A DNA stretch of 64,000 bases from Pseudomonadota bacterium (GCA_023423535.1 JAFAFL010000032.1:186001-250000), one strand, 5' to 3'. Counted from the first letter of the stretch, positions 16,588 to 25,547 are shown. Program-made: numbers and translations. Notes: generated by a model not told the origin, from the sequence alone.

Positions 16588-18252
16588 GTGAGATCGCGCT
16601 TCGCCTACCTCGACGTCGCGTTGCTGCTCGGTGCCCTCTGGCTGCTCCTTGCGGTGACCGCCGCGCAGGCGCAACCCGCGCCCATCCTGCTGGAAGGTGA
16701 GGTTCCCGAGGGCGCGCCGGAGTACCTGCTCGTGCCATTCGAGGTGCCGGAGGGGATCGTCGAGCTCGAGTTCCGTCATCGGGCGCTGCCCAGCGGCGCG
16801 GGAGACATCCTCGACTTCGGGCTCTGGGACCCGCAGCGCTTCCGCGGCTACGGCGGCGGCAACACCGAGCCGGCGATCCTCGGCGTGGAGGCGGCCTCGC
16901 GCAGCTACCTCAGCGGTCCGCTGCCGGCGGGGACGTGGCGGGTGCTGGTGGGGAAGGCGAAGCTCGTCTCGTCGCCTGCGCGCTACCGGGTGGAGCTCCA
17001 TCTGCGAAGCGCGCCGTCCGGCGCCTTGTCTCCACAGCCCGAGCGCCGGACGTATGTGCCCGCCGCACCACTTCGAGGTGAAGCGCGCTGGTACGCGGGT
17101 GACTTTCACGTGCACAGCCGCGAGAGCGGCGATGCCCGCCCGACGCTGGACGAGATCGCGAGCTACGCGAGAGGGCGTGGCCTCGACTTCGTGGTGGTGA
17201 CCGATCACAACACCGTGTCGCACCTCGACTTCATGAGGGACGCGCAGTCGAGGCATCCGGAGCTGCTGCTGTTGCCGGGCGTGGAGTTCACCACCTACAG
17301 GGGACACGCGAACGGGATCGGCGCGCACGCCTTCGCGGACTTCCGGCTCGGGCTCGAGGGCCGCACGATCAACGACGCCGCGCGGGAGCTGGCCGAGGGC
17401 GGCGCCGTCTTCTCGATCAACCACCCGATGCTGGATCTCGGCGACGCGTGCATCGGCTGCAAGTGGGAGCACGGGGACTCGCTGGAGCGCTCGCGGGTGG
17501 GCGCGGTGGAGATCCAGACCGGTGCGTGGTCGGTCACCGGCGCCGTGTTCGGCGAGGCCCCGCTGCGCTTCTGGGACGCGTACTGCGCGCGAGGCCTGCG
17601 AGTCGCCGCGGTCGGTGGAAGCGACGATCACCGCGCGGGTGTGGGAACGGACGCGCTGCACAGCCCCATCGGCTCGCCGACGACGCTGGTGTGGGCGGAC
17701 GAGCTCTCCGAGAACGCAGTGGTCGAGGCCGTCCGCCGCGGCCGCACGGTGGTGAAGCTGGAGGGACCGGACGATCCGATGGTGGAGCTCATCGCGCTCG
17801 ATGCGGCGACGGGTGAGCTGCGCGGGCGCATCGGCGACACGGTCCGGAGTGCCGTCACGCTACGGTTGACCGTGACCGGAGGCGCGGGACGCCAGTTGCG
17901 GCTCGTGCACGACGGGCGTGCGCTGCCGCCGGTGGAGGTGACCGCCGATCCGTTCGTCCACGAGCTCGCTTTCGCCGCGCCGGTCGAAGGCGAGCAGCGC
18001 GTGCGCGCGGAGGTCCTCGTGGAGGGCAAGCCGCGGACGGTGACCAGCCACTTGTGGCTCGCGCCCGCGCAAGGGGAGCCGCTGGGCGAGACCGGGTGTG
18101 GTTGCACCTCACAGGGAGCCGGGGGCGCGGGGTTTGGGCCGTGGCTGCTCCTCGGCATCGGAGCCCTGTGGACGTTGAGCTGCGCGCGTCGCGGCAGGAC
18201 GGCGCGCGCGCATAGGCTTGCCGGATGCGGACGGCACCCTCCGGGGGCGTGA
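16588..18252 (+). CDS. PHP-domain metal-dependent phosphoesterase with MYXO-CTERM-like tail
   Basis: A 554-residue exported protein. Starting at the GTG on 16588, the signal peptide is YLDVALLLGALWLLLAVTAA ending AQA. A beta-rich N-terminal domain (30-165) precedes a PHP domain with metal-binding motifs DFHVHS (172-177), VTDHNT (204-209), FSINHP and GGSDDH. It is therefore likely a trinuclear-metal phosphoesterase acting outside the cytoplasm. The C-terminus carries GCGCTSQG, the hydrophobic helix FGPWLLLGIGALWTL and an Arg cluster, like a MYXO-CTERM sorting signal. A TTG at 16564 is an alternative start. The last 28 bases overlap the regulator gene that follows. Confidence 0.85.
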   Translation: MRSRFAYLDVALLLGALWLLLAVTAAQAQPAPILLEGEVPEGAPEYLLVPFEVPEGIVELEFRHRALPSGAGDILDFGLWDPQRFRGYGGGNTEPAILGVEAASRSYLSGPLPAGTWRVLVGKAKLVSSPARYRVELHLRSAPSGALSPQPERRTYVPAAPLRGEARWYAGDFHVHSRESGDARPTLDEIASYARGRGLDFVVVTDHNTVSHLDFMRDAQSRHPELLLLPGVEFTTYRGHANGIGAHAFADFRLGLEGRTINDAARELAEGGAVFSINHPMLDLGDACIGCKWEHGDSLERSRVGAVEIQTGAWSVTGAVFGEAPLRFWDAYCARGLRVAAVGGSDDHRAGVGTDALHSPIGSPTTLVWADELSENAVVEAVRRGRTVVKLEGPDDPMVELIALDAATGELRGRIGDTVRSAVTLRLTVTGGAGRQLRLVHDGRALPPVEVTADPFVHELAFAAPVEGEQRVRAEVLVEGKPRTVTSHLWLAPAQGEPLGETGCGCTSQGAGGAGFGPWLLLGIGALWTLSCARRGRTARAHRLAGCGRHPPGA

Positions 18253-19100
18253 GCAGGCAGCGGATGGCGGTCCTCGCCGAATTGCGGCAGGGCTTCCCGG
18301 CGTTTCAGCGAGCGCTGGTGGCGGTGGACGAGGCGGCGGCGGAGGTGCTCGCGCTGGAGGAGACGGACCTGCGCTGCATCGACGTGCTGCGACAGGGACC
18401 GCTGGATGACGTCGCGCTCGCTGGGGCGCCGGCGGCGAGCAGGAGGCGCGTGGTGATGCTCGTCGCGCGTCTGGAGAGCACGGGGTTCGTTCGGACGCGC
18501 GTGGAGGCGGGCGCTCGCCTCCGCGAGCTGACGCCGCTGGCGGAGCAGTGGGTGGAGACGATCTGGGGCCCGCTTCGGGACGAGGGCGCCGGACTGCTCA
18601 GCGGTTACTCGACTCCGGAGTTGGGGGCGCTCGCCCGGTTCATGCGCGAGTGCGGCGGGCTGCAGCTCCGTCACGCCGGCCGGATCGCCGCGATGACCGA
18701 AGCGCCTCGCGCGGTGCGGTCGCGCGGTGGGCTCTCGCCCGCGGCGCTGAGACGCGTTCAGCTCTTCGTGGACGCGAACCTCGGCACGCCGCTGCGGCTC
18801 GAGGCGCTGGCCGAACGAGCCGGCGTGAGCCTCTTCCACTTCGCGCGTGCGTTCCGCGTCTCCACTGGCGAGACCCCCTCCGCGTACGTGCGCCGCCTGC
18901 GCGTCGAGCGGGCGCTGCGGCTGCTCCGCGAGACGGAACTGTCCATCGGCCGCATCGCGCTCGACTGTGGCTACAGCTCGCAGAGCAAGCTGGGCACGGC
19001 GGTTCGTGCGGCGACGCGTCTGACGCCGGCGCGGTACCGGGCGGCGCAGAGAGCCGCTCGGCAGGTTGAGATGCCAGCCCCAGCCAACCGCCGACCCTGA
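18225..19100 (+). CDS. Transcriptional regulator: MarR-like N-terminus fused to AraC-type DNA-binding domain
   Basis: A 291-residue regulator. The C-terminal 100 residues are an AraC/XylS DNA-binding domain with two helix-turn-helix units: TPLRLEALAERAGVSLFHFA with ARAFRVSTGETPSAYVRRLR, then LSIGRIALDCGYSSQSKLGT. The N-terminal 150 residues do not look like a cupin sensor. They read as a winged-helix of MarR type (ALEETDLRCIDVLRQGPLDD, SRRRVVMLVARLESTGFVRT, ELTPLAEQWVETIW). The gene overlaps the PHP gene by 28 bases and is followed 78 bases later by a membrane protein it may control. The effector is unknown. Confidence 0.88.
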   Translation: MRTAPSGGVSRQRMAVLAELRQGFPAFQRALVAVDEAAAEVLALEETDLRCIDVLRQGPLDDVALAGAPAASRRRVVMLVARLESTGFVRTRVEAGARLRELTPLAEQWVETIWGPLRDEGAGLLSGYSTPELGALARFMRECGGLQLRHAGRIAAMTEAPRAVRSRGGLSPAALRRVQLFVDANLGTPLRLEALAERAGVSLFHFARAFRVSTGETPSAYVRRLRVERALRLLRETELSIGRIALDCGYSSQSKLGTAVRAATRLTPARYRAAQRAARQVEMPAPANRRP

Positions 19101-19178
19101 AGACACGACCGCAAGATTCGGACAAACGGGGCAAGGTGAGGGGAGACGGCAGAGCTTCCGGGTCCACATGCTCGGTGC

Positions 19179-19652
19179 ATGAGAAGGAAGCTCGTCATCC
19201 CCCTCGTGTGGCTCGCCGCGGTGCTGCTCGGCATCGAGACCGGCGGCGGCCTCTTCGAACATCTCGTGCTCGACCAGGCCTGGCCTGAGAACCTCGCGCT
19301 CATCCAGCCGGAGCAGGGCGGGGTGAACCGCGGAACGTTCTGGATCCCGGTGCACTCGCTGCTCTCGCTCGTGCTCCTCGCCGCGCTGTGGGCGAGCTGG
19401 CCCGAACGTCCCCTGCGGCGACGGGTCGCGTGGGTGCTCGGCCTTCACTTCGCCCTGCGCGTCTGGTCCTTCGCGTACTTCATCCCCGCCGCGATCCGTT
19501 TCGAGGCAGCGACGGGGACGACCCGGGGCGCGCCGGACGCGACGGCGTGGATCATCCAGAGCCCGCTGCGCACGCTGGTGACCTTCGTCGCGTTCGCGCT
19601 GCTCTTCCCGCCGCGTTCGGTGGCAGCGCCTCGCCCGGAAGCGAACCCCTGA
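19179..19652 (+). CDS. Integral membrane protein (157 aa), four predicted helices
   Basis: A 157-residue protein with four hydrophobic segments: LVIPLVWLAAVLLGIETGGG, IPVHSLLSLVLLAALWASW, RVAWVLGLHFALRVWSFAYF and SPLRTLVTFVAFALLF. It recalls small DUF1772/anthrone-oxygenase-like membrane proteins in size and topology, but no diagnostic motif could be confirmed. The start follows ATG GCG-like spacing with GAAGG just after it and no strong ribosome site. It lies directly downstream of the MarR/AraC regulator on the same strand and 3 bases from the convergent DUF808 gene stop. Regulation by the neighbour is an inference from position. Confidence 0.72.
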   Translation: MRRKLVIPLVWLAAVLLGIETGGGLFEHLVLDQAWPENLALIQPEQGGVNRGTFWIPVHSLLSLVLLAALWASWPERPLRRRVAWVLGLHFALRVWSFAYFIPAAIRFEAATGTTRGAPDATAWIIQSPLRTLVTFVAFALLFPPRSVAAPRPEANP

Positions 19653-19654
19653 AG

Positions 19655-20641
19655 CTACGCGGCCGGCGTCCCTGCGGCCGGCTTCCCCTTCCCGACCACG
19701 CGCTTCACGCCCTCCACGACGAGGAGGATGAGGACGCCCGCGACGAGGCCGGCGAGCGCGTTGAGCACCGAGGGGAGGATCGCGCCGAGCACCGCACCCG
19801 CGCCCTCGAGCCAGTGGTGGATCGCGCTCTCCGCGCCCGGGATGCCGTGCACGAGGATGCCGCCACCGACCATGAACATGGCCGCGGTGCCGGCGAGCGA
19901 GAGGAACTTCATCAGGAGCGGCGCGCCCTTCAGCAGCGCCTTGCCCAGCGCCCGCGCGGGCCCGCTCTTCTGGCTGAGGTAGAGCCCTGCGTCGTCGAGC
20001 TTCACGATGCCGGCCACCAGCCCGTACACGCCCACCGTCATGATCGCGCTGATGCCCACGAGCACCGCGAGCTGCTTCGCGAACGGCGCGGTGGCCACCG
20101 TGCCCAGCGCGATGACGATGATCTCCGCCGAGAGGATGAAGTCGGTGCGGACCGCGCCCTTGATCTTCGTCTTCTCCGCGGCGACCGGGTCGACCGTGGG
20201 ATCGGCGATGTTCGCCTTGTGCTGGGCCTCGAGCGCCTTCGCCTCCTCCTTGTGGAAGAGCTTGTGCGCGAGCTTCTCGGTGCCTTCGAAGCAGAGGAAC
20301 GCGCCGCCGAGCATCAGCAGCGGGACGACGGCCCACGGCGCGAAGAAGCTGATCAGCAGCGCGGCCGGCACGAGGATGAGCTTGTTCTTCACCGAGCCCT
20401 TCGCCACCGCCCACACCACCGGCAGCTCGCGGTCGGCCCTCACGCCCGTGACCTGCTCCGCGTTGAGCGCGAGGTCGTCGCCGAGCACGCCGGCCGTCTT
20501 CTTCGTCGCGACCTTCGTCATCGCCGCCACGTCGTCCGCCGCGCTGAGCGACTTCTTCGCGGCGACCTTCGTCATCACCGCCACGTCGTCGAGCACGGCG
20601 GCAATGTCATCGAGCAGCGTCAGCAGACTGGCACCGGCCAA
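19655..20641 (-). CDS. DUF808 family inner-membrane protein (YedI-like)
   Basis: A 328-residue protein closely matching the DUF808/YedI family: LAGASLLTLLDDIAAVLDDV at the N-terminus, KKTAGVLGDDLALNAEQVTG, RELPVVWAVAKGSVKNKLIL, and about six hydrophobic segments. The usual family N-terminus corresponds to a TTG codon at 20641, preceded by GGAGGG with a 6-base spacer. The ATG at 20722 would add 27 atypical residues and is not chosen. A segment around KKS-LSAADDVAAMTKVA duplicates the KVAAKK motif. Members are inner-membrane proteins of unknown function. The stop is 3 bases from the convergent membrane protein gene. Confidence 0.9.
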   Translation of the reverse strand: MAGASLLTLLDDIAAVLDDVAVMTKVAAKKSLSAADDVAAMTKVATKKTAGVLGDDLALNAEQVTGVRADRELPVVWAVAKGSVKNKLILVPAALLISFFAPWAVVPLLMLGGAFLCFEGTEKLAHKLFHKEEAKALEAQHKANIADPTVDPVAAEKTKIKGAVRTDFILSAEIIVIALGTVATAPFAKQLAVLVGISAIMTVGVYGLVAGIVKLDDAGLYLSQKSGPARALGKALLKGAPLLMKFLSLAGTAAMFMVGGGILVHGIPGAESAIHHWLEGAGAVLGAILPSVLNALAGLVAGVLILLVVEGVKRVVGKGKPAAGTPAA

Positions 20642-20733
20642 GCGGAACCCTCCGGAGAATGGGGCGCGCACCTTGCCACCGCATCCCCCTCTTGGCGAGG
20701 CGCTGTCGGTGCTCCCCGCCATCCACGGCGTGG

Positions 20734-21279
20734 CTAGGGCCGCGGCTTCTTCTTGCGAAGACTCAACCAGGCGCTGGCAGCCACGAGGCCGACACCCGCG
20801 AAGACCATGGGCAGCATCGCCAGACCCACGATCATGGAGGGGGGAGCATCCCGGTTGATGACGGAGCGGCTGGGGTACGTCGGGTCGACGAAGCAGCGGA
20901 CGGACGCTCCCGGCGGATGTCGGGCGACGATCTCCTCGACCGCAGCCCCATCTCCGACGCTACCCACGACGAGGTCATGGCGGTCGCCGACGTAGGACCG
21001 GCCGTCGAAGTCGTAGCTGTAGGTGATGACGGGCTTGTAGGTGGACCTGGTCCGTCCTCGAACGACCCGGTGCTCGGTGTGAACTTCGCTGCTGAGAACC
21101 GTGCAGGTGGCTTCGCTCCATGTCTTCGCAGCTCGGACCTGGAGCGCCGGAAGCCCGGCGAAGAGCACGGCGGCGAGGCCCCCCAGCCCCGTCAACGCGA
21201 CGCCGACGAACATCAGGATGAACCGCAACAAGCACCCGGAGGATGAGCCGGAAACCGTCGAAGAAACGCGCAGAGTCAT
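20734..21279 (-). CDS. DUF3592-type membrane protein
   Basis: A 181-residue protein with two membrane helices (RFILMFVGVALTGLGGLAAV, about 17-42, and IVGLAMLPMVFAGVGLVAAS, about 148-170) enclosing an extracytoplasmic beta domain: ATCTVLSSEVHTEHRV, YKPVITYSYDFDGRSYVGDR and VRCFVDPTYPSRSVI. This is the layout and motif set of DUF3592 proteins, in which C-x-V-DP-x-P is characteristic. The start at 21279 (MTLRVSSTV) is used; the longer frame is antisense to the ABC operon end. It lies 92 bases upstream of DUF808 on the same strand. Function is unknown. Confidence 0.8.
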   Translation of the reverse strand: MTLRVSSTVSGSSSGCLLRFILMFVGVALTGLGGLAAVLFAGLPALQVRAAKTWSEATCTVLSSEVHTEHRVVRGRTRSTYKPVITYSYDFDGRSYVGDRHDLVVGSVGDGAAVEEIVARHPPGASVRCFVDPTYPSRSVINRDAPPSMIVGLAMLPMVFAGVGLVAASAWLSLRKKKPRP

Positions 21280-21313
21280 GGCCTGGTATGATTGGCGCGT
21301 TTTGCTGGGAAAG

Positions 21314-22354
21314 CTAGTCCCGTCGATATGCCCTCTGCCCGCTTGCGGCATCGAAGCGGTGAAGCCGCGTCCGGTCCGGCAGCACCCACGCGGGCGCGCC
21401 GGGCTGGGCGATGAGGTCCGCCTCGGCTTTCGCCACGACCCGTGCACCACCCGGCACCTCGACCGTGACCCAGCTCTCCGCGCCCATGGGCTCGACGAGG
21501 AACACCTTCCCGCTCACCGCGCCCGGCGGCGCCTCCGCATTCAAATCGACGCCGACTGCGACGTGTTCGGGCCGGACGCCGACCTCGATGCCCGGCTCAT
21601 CAGGCAATCCCAACGCAGCGGGCGGCAGCAGGTTGATCCGCGGCGAGCCGAAGAACGTCGCGACGAACGCGTTGGCCGGCGCGCCATACACCTCCCGCGG
21701 CGCGGCGATCTGCTGAACAGCGCCGGCGCTCATCACCACCACGCGATCGGAGAGGGTCATCGCCTCCGCCTGATCGTGGGTGACGTAGATGAAGGTCCCT
21801 TGCAGGTCGGCGTGGAGCCGCTTGAGCTCGCCCCGCATCTGCGTGCGCAGCGCGGCGTCGAGATTGGAGAGGGGCTCGTCGAAGAGAAAGAGCTTCGGCC
21901 TCCGCACCAGCGCCCGCCCGAGCGCCACACGCTGGCGCTGACCACCGGAGAGCTCCTTCGGCCGGCGCTCGAGAAGCTTCTCCAGCCCGAGCAGCTGCGC
22001 CGTCTCCGCCACGCGGGAGGCGATCTCGCCCTTCGACATCCCCGACAGCTCGAGCGGGAAGGCGAGGTTCCGCCGCACGTCCATGTGCGGATAGAGCGCG
22101 TAGCTCTGGAACACCATCGCGATGTCGCGCTCGCGCGGAGAGAGCGCGTTCACCTCGCGGCCGTCGATGAGGATGCGACCGCGCGAGGGCGTCTCCAGCC
22201 CGGCGATGAGCGAGAGCAGCGTGCTCTTGCCGCATCCCGACGGGCCGACGATGGAGACGAACTCGCCGTCGGCGACCTCGAAGGAGACCTCCTTCACCGC
22301 GTCCACACCGCCGCGGTACGTCTTGCCCAGCCGCTCGAGCGTCAACGTGGCCAT
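21314..22354 (-). CDS. Carbohydrate ABC transporter ATP-binding protein (MalK/UgpC type)
   Basis: A 346-residue ATPase that powers sugar import. Walker A is GPSGCGKST (37-45), the Q-loop is VFQSYALYPHM, the signature is LSGGQRQRVALGRAL, Walker B is LFLFDEPLSNLD and the H-loop is YVTHDQAEAMT. The C-terminal 110 residues form the regulatory TOBE/OB domain of the MalK group (GSPRINLL, VGVRPEHV). It is the last gene of a leftward four-gene operon after the binding protein and two permeases, 19 bases after the second permease stop. The substrate is most likely a di- or oligosaccharide or a sugar phosphate; it cannot be fixed from sequence. Confidence 0.95.
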   Translation of the reverse strand: MATLTLERLGKTYRGGVDAVKEVSFEVADGEFVSIVGPSGCGKSTLLSLIAGLETPSRGRILIDGREVNALSPRERDIAMVFQSYALYPHMDVRRNLAFPLELSGMSKGEIASRVAETAQLLGLEKLLERRPKELSGGQRQRVALGRALVRRPKLFLFDEPLSNLDAALRTQMRGELKRLHADLQGTFIYVTHDQAEAMTLSDRVVVMSAGAVQQIAAPREVYGAPANAFVATFFGSPRINLLPPAALGLPDEPGIEVGVRPEHVAVGVDLNAEAPPGAVSGKVFLVEPMGAESWVTVEVPGGARVVAKAEADLIAQPGAPAWVLPDRTRLHRFDAASGQRAYRRD

Positions 22355-22373
22355 GCCATCACTCCTTGCCCGC

Positions 22374-23219
22374 TCATTCCTTCACCGCGCCCGCCGTCAG
22401 CCCGCTCACGATGCGCCGTTGGAAGAGGACGGTCAGCACCACCAGCGGCAGCGTCGCCACCACCGAGGCCGCGGCGATCTGTCCCCACGGATCGCGGAAG
22501 TCCGTGGCAAAGAGGCTGATGGCGACGGGGATGGTGCGGCGCTCGGGGGCGGAGAGAAAGGTGAGCGCGTAGAGGAACTCGTTCCACGAGAAGATGAACA
22601 CGAGGATCGCGGTCGTCCCCAGGCCTGGCGCGGCGAGCGGGAGGAGCACCTTGCGGAACGCGGTGAAGGGCGTGCAGCCGTCCACCCGCGCTGCGCGGTA
22701 GAGCTCGTCGGGGATCTGCCGGAAGAACGAGGTGAGGATCCACAGCGTGAGCGGCAGCGCGAACGTCGCGTACGGCAGCACCAGCCCCGCGAGCGAGTCG
22801 AGCAGGCCCATCCCGCGCAGCACGAGGTAGAGCGGGCTCACGGTGGCGATGGGCGGGAACATGGAGATGCCCAGCGCGATCATCAGCAGCGCGTTGCGCC
22901 CGGGGAACTGGAGCTTCGCCAGCGCGAACGCCGCCGATGCGCCGACGACGAGGCAGTAGAGCGTGGTCCCGAACGCGACGCCGAGCGAGTTGAGCACCAC
23001 GCGCCCGAAGCCGCGCTCGCCGAAGACCGCCGCGTAGTTCGCCGCCGTCAGACGTGAAGGCCACGGCTCGGTGAGCTCCGCCTCCGGCCAGAGCGAGGTC
23101 AGCGCCTGCCAGAGGAACGGGCCGATGAAGAAGGTGAGGAACGCGACCGCGCCGAGCGCCGTCGCCCAGCGCAGGCCCCGGCCGCGTGAGTCGGACACCT
23201 CCACCGCTTCGGCCCTCAT
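22374..23219 (-). CDS. Carbohydrate ABC transporter permease (MalG type)
   Basis: A 281-residue permease with six hydrophobic segments (from AVAFLTFFIGPFLWQALTSL to SVVATLPLVVLTVLF). The EAA loop, ELYRAARVDGCTPFTAFRKV followed by LLPLAAPGL, sits near residues 190-225 and docks on the ATPase. The C-terminal RRIVSGLTAGAVKE ends like MalG-type subunits. The ATG at 23219 overlaps the upstream permease stop (ATGA), so translation is coupled. The second permease of a heterodimeric sugar importer, acting in the inner membrane. Confidence 0.95.
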   Translation of the reverse strand: MRAEAVEVSDSRGRGLRWATALGAVAFLTFFIGPFLWQALTSLWPEAELTEPWPSRLTAANYAAVFGERGFGRVVLNSLGVAFGTTLYCLVVGASAAFALAKLQFPGRNALLMIALGISMFPPIATVSPLYLVLRGMGLLDSLAGLVLPYATFALPLTLWILTSFFRQIPDELYRAARVDGCTPFTAFRKVLLPLAAPGLGTTAILVFIFSWNEFLYALTFLSAPERRTIPVAISLFATDFRDPWGQIAAASVVATLPLVVLTVLFQRRIVSGLTAGAVKE

Positions 23220-24097
23220 CTCGCGCGCTCCTCGCTGCGCCCGAGCAGCCGCAGATAGACGAGCGAGATCGCGCCCACGCAGAGGAAGGTCACCACCGCC
23301 AGCGTCGAGCCGTAGCCGAAGTCGCCCGAGCGCATGAGCACCTTGTACGCGTAGATGGAGAGCGTCTCGGTCGCGTTGCCCGGACCGCCCTCGGTGAGCA
23401 CGTAGATGGCGTCGAACACGCGGAACGCATCGAGCGTGCGGAAGAGCAGCGCGAGCAGCAGCGCCGGCTTCAAGAGCGGCAGGGTGATCGACCGGAACGA
23501 CCGCCACGGCGAAGCCCCGTCCACGCGCGCGGCCTTGTAGAGGTCAGGCGGGATCGTCTGCAGGCCTGCGAGCAGGAGCAGCGCCACGAAGGGCGTGGTC
23601 TTCCACACGTCCACCACGATCGCCGCGTGCAGCGCGAGCCCCGGCGAGCCGAGCCAGTTCAAGCCGGCGCCGAGCAGCCGGTTCACAAGCCCGAAGTCCG
23701 GGTTGAAGAGCCACGCCCACAGCCTCGCGCTGACCACGGTCGGGATCGCCCAGGGGATGAGCACCGAGGCGCGGAAGAGACCTCGCGCGGGGAAGGCCGC
23801 GTTGAGCAGGAGCGCCAGCGGCAGCGCGAGCAGCACCTCCAGCGTGACGGCGACGAGCGTGAAGTACGCGGTGTTGCCCAGCGCCTGCCAGAAGCGCGGA
23901 TCGCCGAAGAGGAAGAGGTAGTTGTCGAGGCCGACGAAGCGGTCCTCGCGGAACACGAGCACCACCCGGCGCAGGCTCAGCCACACCGCCGCGAGGATCG
24001 GATAGAGCGCCACCGCCACCAGCGTGAGCACCGCTGGCGCGACCATCAGCAGGCCCTGCCGGCGCTCGGAGGCTTCGCTGCCGCGGCCCCCCTTCAC
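23216..24097 (-). CDS. Carbohydrate ABC transporter permease (MalF/UgpA type)
   Basis: A 293-residue permease with six hydrophobic segments (LLMVAPAVLTLVAVALYPIL through TLAVVTFLCVGAISLVYLRL). The EAA loop is DLYKAARVDGASPWRSFRSI followed by TLPLLKPAL. The GTG start at 24097 overlaps the TGA of the solute-binding protein gene (GTGA), and the gene's own stop overlaps the next permease start. The MalF-like partner in the importer. The N-terminus is short, without MalF's extra helices. Confidence 0.95.
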   Translation of the reverse strand: MKGGRGSEASERRQGLLMVAPAVLTLVAVALYPILAAVWLSLRRVVLVFREDRFVGLDNYLFLFGDPRFWQALGNTAYFTLVAVTLEVLLALPLALLLNAAFPARGLFRASVLIPWAIPTVVSARLWAWLFNPDFGLVNRLLGAGLNWLGSPGLALHAAIVVDVWKTTPFVALLLLAGLQTIPPDLYKAARVDGASPWRSFRSITLPLLKPALLLALLFRTLDAFRVFDAIYVLTEGGPGNATETLSIYAYKVLMRSGDFGYGSTLAVVTFLCVGAISLVYLRLLGRSEERAR

Positions 24098-25386
24098 TCG
24101 TCCGCTCCCATCAGGTGATCGGCCAGACCCTGCGCGCGATCGAGTGCTGCCTCGGGGGCGCGAATGCCGGAGACCGCTGCGCTGAACTCGCCCTGCAGCA
24201 CGTCGGTGACGAGCATGTACCAGGGCGTCACCGGCCTCGGGCGCGCGGCCTCCACGGCGGGGAGCAGCCCGGCGATGAAAGGTGCTTCGGAGCGCAGACG
24301 CGGATCCTCGTACGCAGCGCGGCGCGGTGGGTTGCGGCCGTAGTGCACCGCCATCACCACGTTCGCCTCCAGCGAGGTGAGGTGACGCACCAGCTCACCC
24401 GCGAGCTTCGTGCGGTCCGGCGAGAGGTGCCCGTTCACCGCCAACTGCCAGCCGCCGAGCGTCCCCGCACCGGGCCGGCCATCGAGCGAAGGCAGCGGCG
24501 CGAAGCCGACCTTGCCGCGCACGAGCGAGTCCTCGCGCTGCGCCTCCGCCCACGCGTAGGGCCAGTTGCGCATGAACACCGCGCGCCCGGACTGGAACAC
24601 GCGACGCGACTCCTCTTCGGCGTAGGAGGTCACCTGAGGAGGTGAGACGCCGCTGCTCACGAGCCGCTGCAGGTAGCCCAGCGCCTCTCGCATCTGCGGC
24701 GTCTGCAGCGACAGCCTGCCGCTCTCCGGATCGAGCGCCTCGCCGCCGTGGCCCCACAGCGCTTCGAACACGTTGCAGTTGAGGCCTTCGTACTGGCGGC
24801 CCTGCCACACGTAGCCGGCCAGTCCCGGGTCCTTCGCCCTCGCTTCCTGCGCGAAGCGCTCCAGCTCCGCGTAGGTGCGCGGCGCGCGCGGGACGAGATC
24901 GCTCCGGTAGTAGAGCAGCCCGACGTCGAGGAACCACGGCACCGCCCAGGTCTTCCCCTCGTAGAGCACCGCCTCCACCGGGCCGGGGAGGAAATCGCGC
25001 GAGAGCTCGGCGGGAGGGAAGTGTTGCGACAGGTCCGCGGCCCAGCCGGCGCGCGCGAACTCGGGCGCCCACACCACGTCCACCACCATCACGTCGAAGT
25101 CGCGCGAGCCGCCCTCCAGCGCGGTCAGGTAGAACTGGTGCGCGAGGTCTGACGCGTTGGGCAGGTATTCGGGCACCACCGTCACGCCGTGCGTCTTCTC
25201 GAACTCCGCCAGCAACGAGCGGAACGGCGCCGGGTCTCCCCACAACGGCTGCATCTTCAGCACCAGCCGGCGCGCCTCATCGGGGCCACCTGGGCCACCC
25301 GACTCGGAAGGCGACGACTGCCGCGGACACGCACACAACGTCAGCGCGAGCAGGGCGCACAGCGCGAAGGGGAGGGTGCGCGACAT
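24094..25386 (-). CDS. Sugar-binding lipoprotein of ABC transporter (family 1 extracellular binding protein)
   Basis: A 430-residue solute-binding protein. The signal SRTLPFALCALLALTLCAC carries a lipobox-like LCAC, tethering it to the membrane. The mature protein shows the family 1 fold: FRSLLAEFEKTHGVTVVPEY, DVMVVDVVWAPEFARAGWAA, a central YEGLNCNVFEALWGHGGEAL and VFMRNWPYAWAEAQ. It captures a carbohydrate in the periplasm and delivers it to the two permeases. It is the first gene of the operon; the divergent Cys-repeat lipoprotein starts 161 bases away. The start at 25386 (MSRTLP) is chosen for the signal peptide; upstream in-frame sequence is not signal-like. Confidence 0.93.
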   Translation of the reverse strand: MSRTLPFALCALLALTLCACPRQSSPSESGGPGGPDEARRLVLKMQPLWGDPAPFRSLLAEFEKTHGVTVVPEYLPNASDLAHQFYLTALEGGSRDFDVMVVDVVWAPEFARAGWAADLSQHFPPAELSRDFLPGPVEAVLYEGKTWAVPWFLDVGLLYYRSDLVPRAPRTYAELERFAQEARAKDPGLAGYVWQGRQYEGLNCNVFEALWGHGGEALDPESGRLSLQTPQMREALGYLQRLVSSGVSPPQVTSYAEEESRRVFQSGRAVFMRNWPYAWAEAQREDSLVRGKVGFAPLPSLDGRPGAGTLGGWQLAVNGHLSPDRTKLAGELVRHLTSLEANVVMAVHYGRNPPRRAAYEDPRLRSEAPFIAGLLPAVEAARPRPVTPWYMLVTDVLQGEFSAAVSGIRAPEAALDRAQGLADHLMGADE

Positions 25387-25547
25387 CGGGGCGATTGACG
25401 AACGCGCGCGAGAGAGGCGCAAGCGTGGCCCTCCGGGAGTGTCCGCTGTTGCGCCCGGCCCAGCCCCGGCAGCGAGGACGCGTTCTGCGCTACCCTCCGC
25501 AGACAGGGCCGCCGACGCACGCGCCAACGCCTGTGCTCCGGAGTGAC

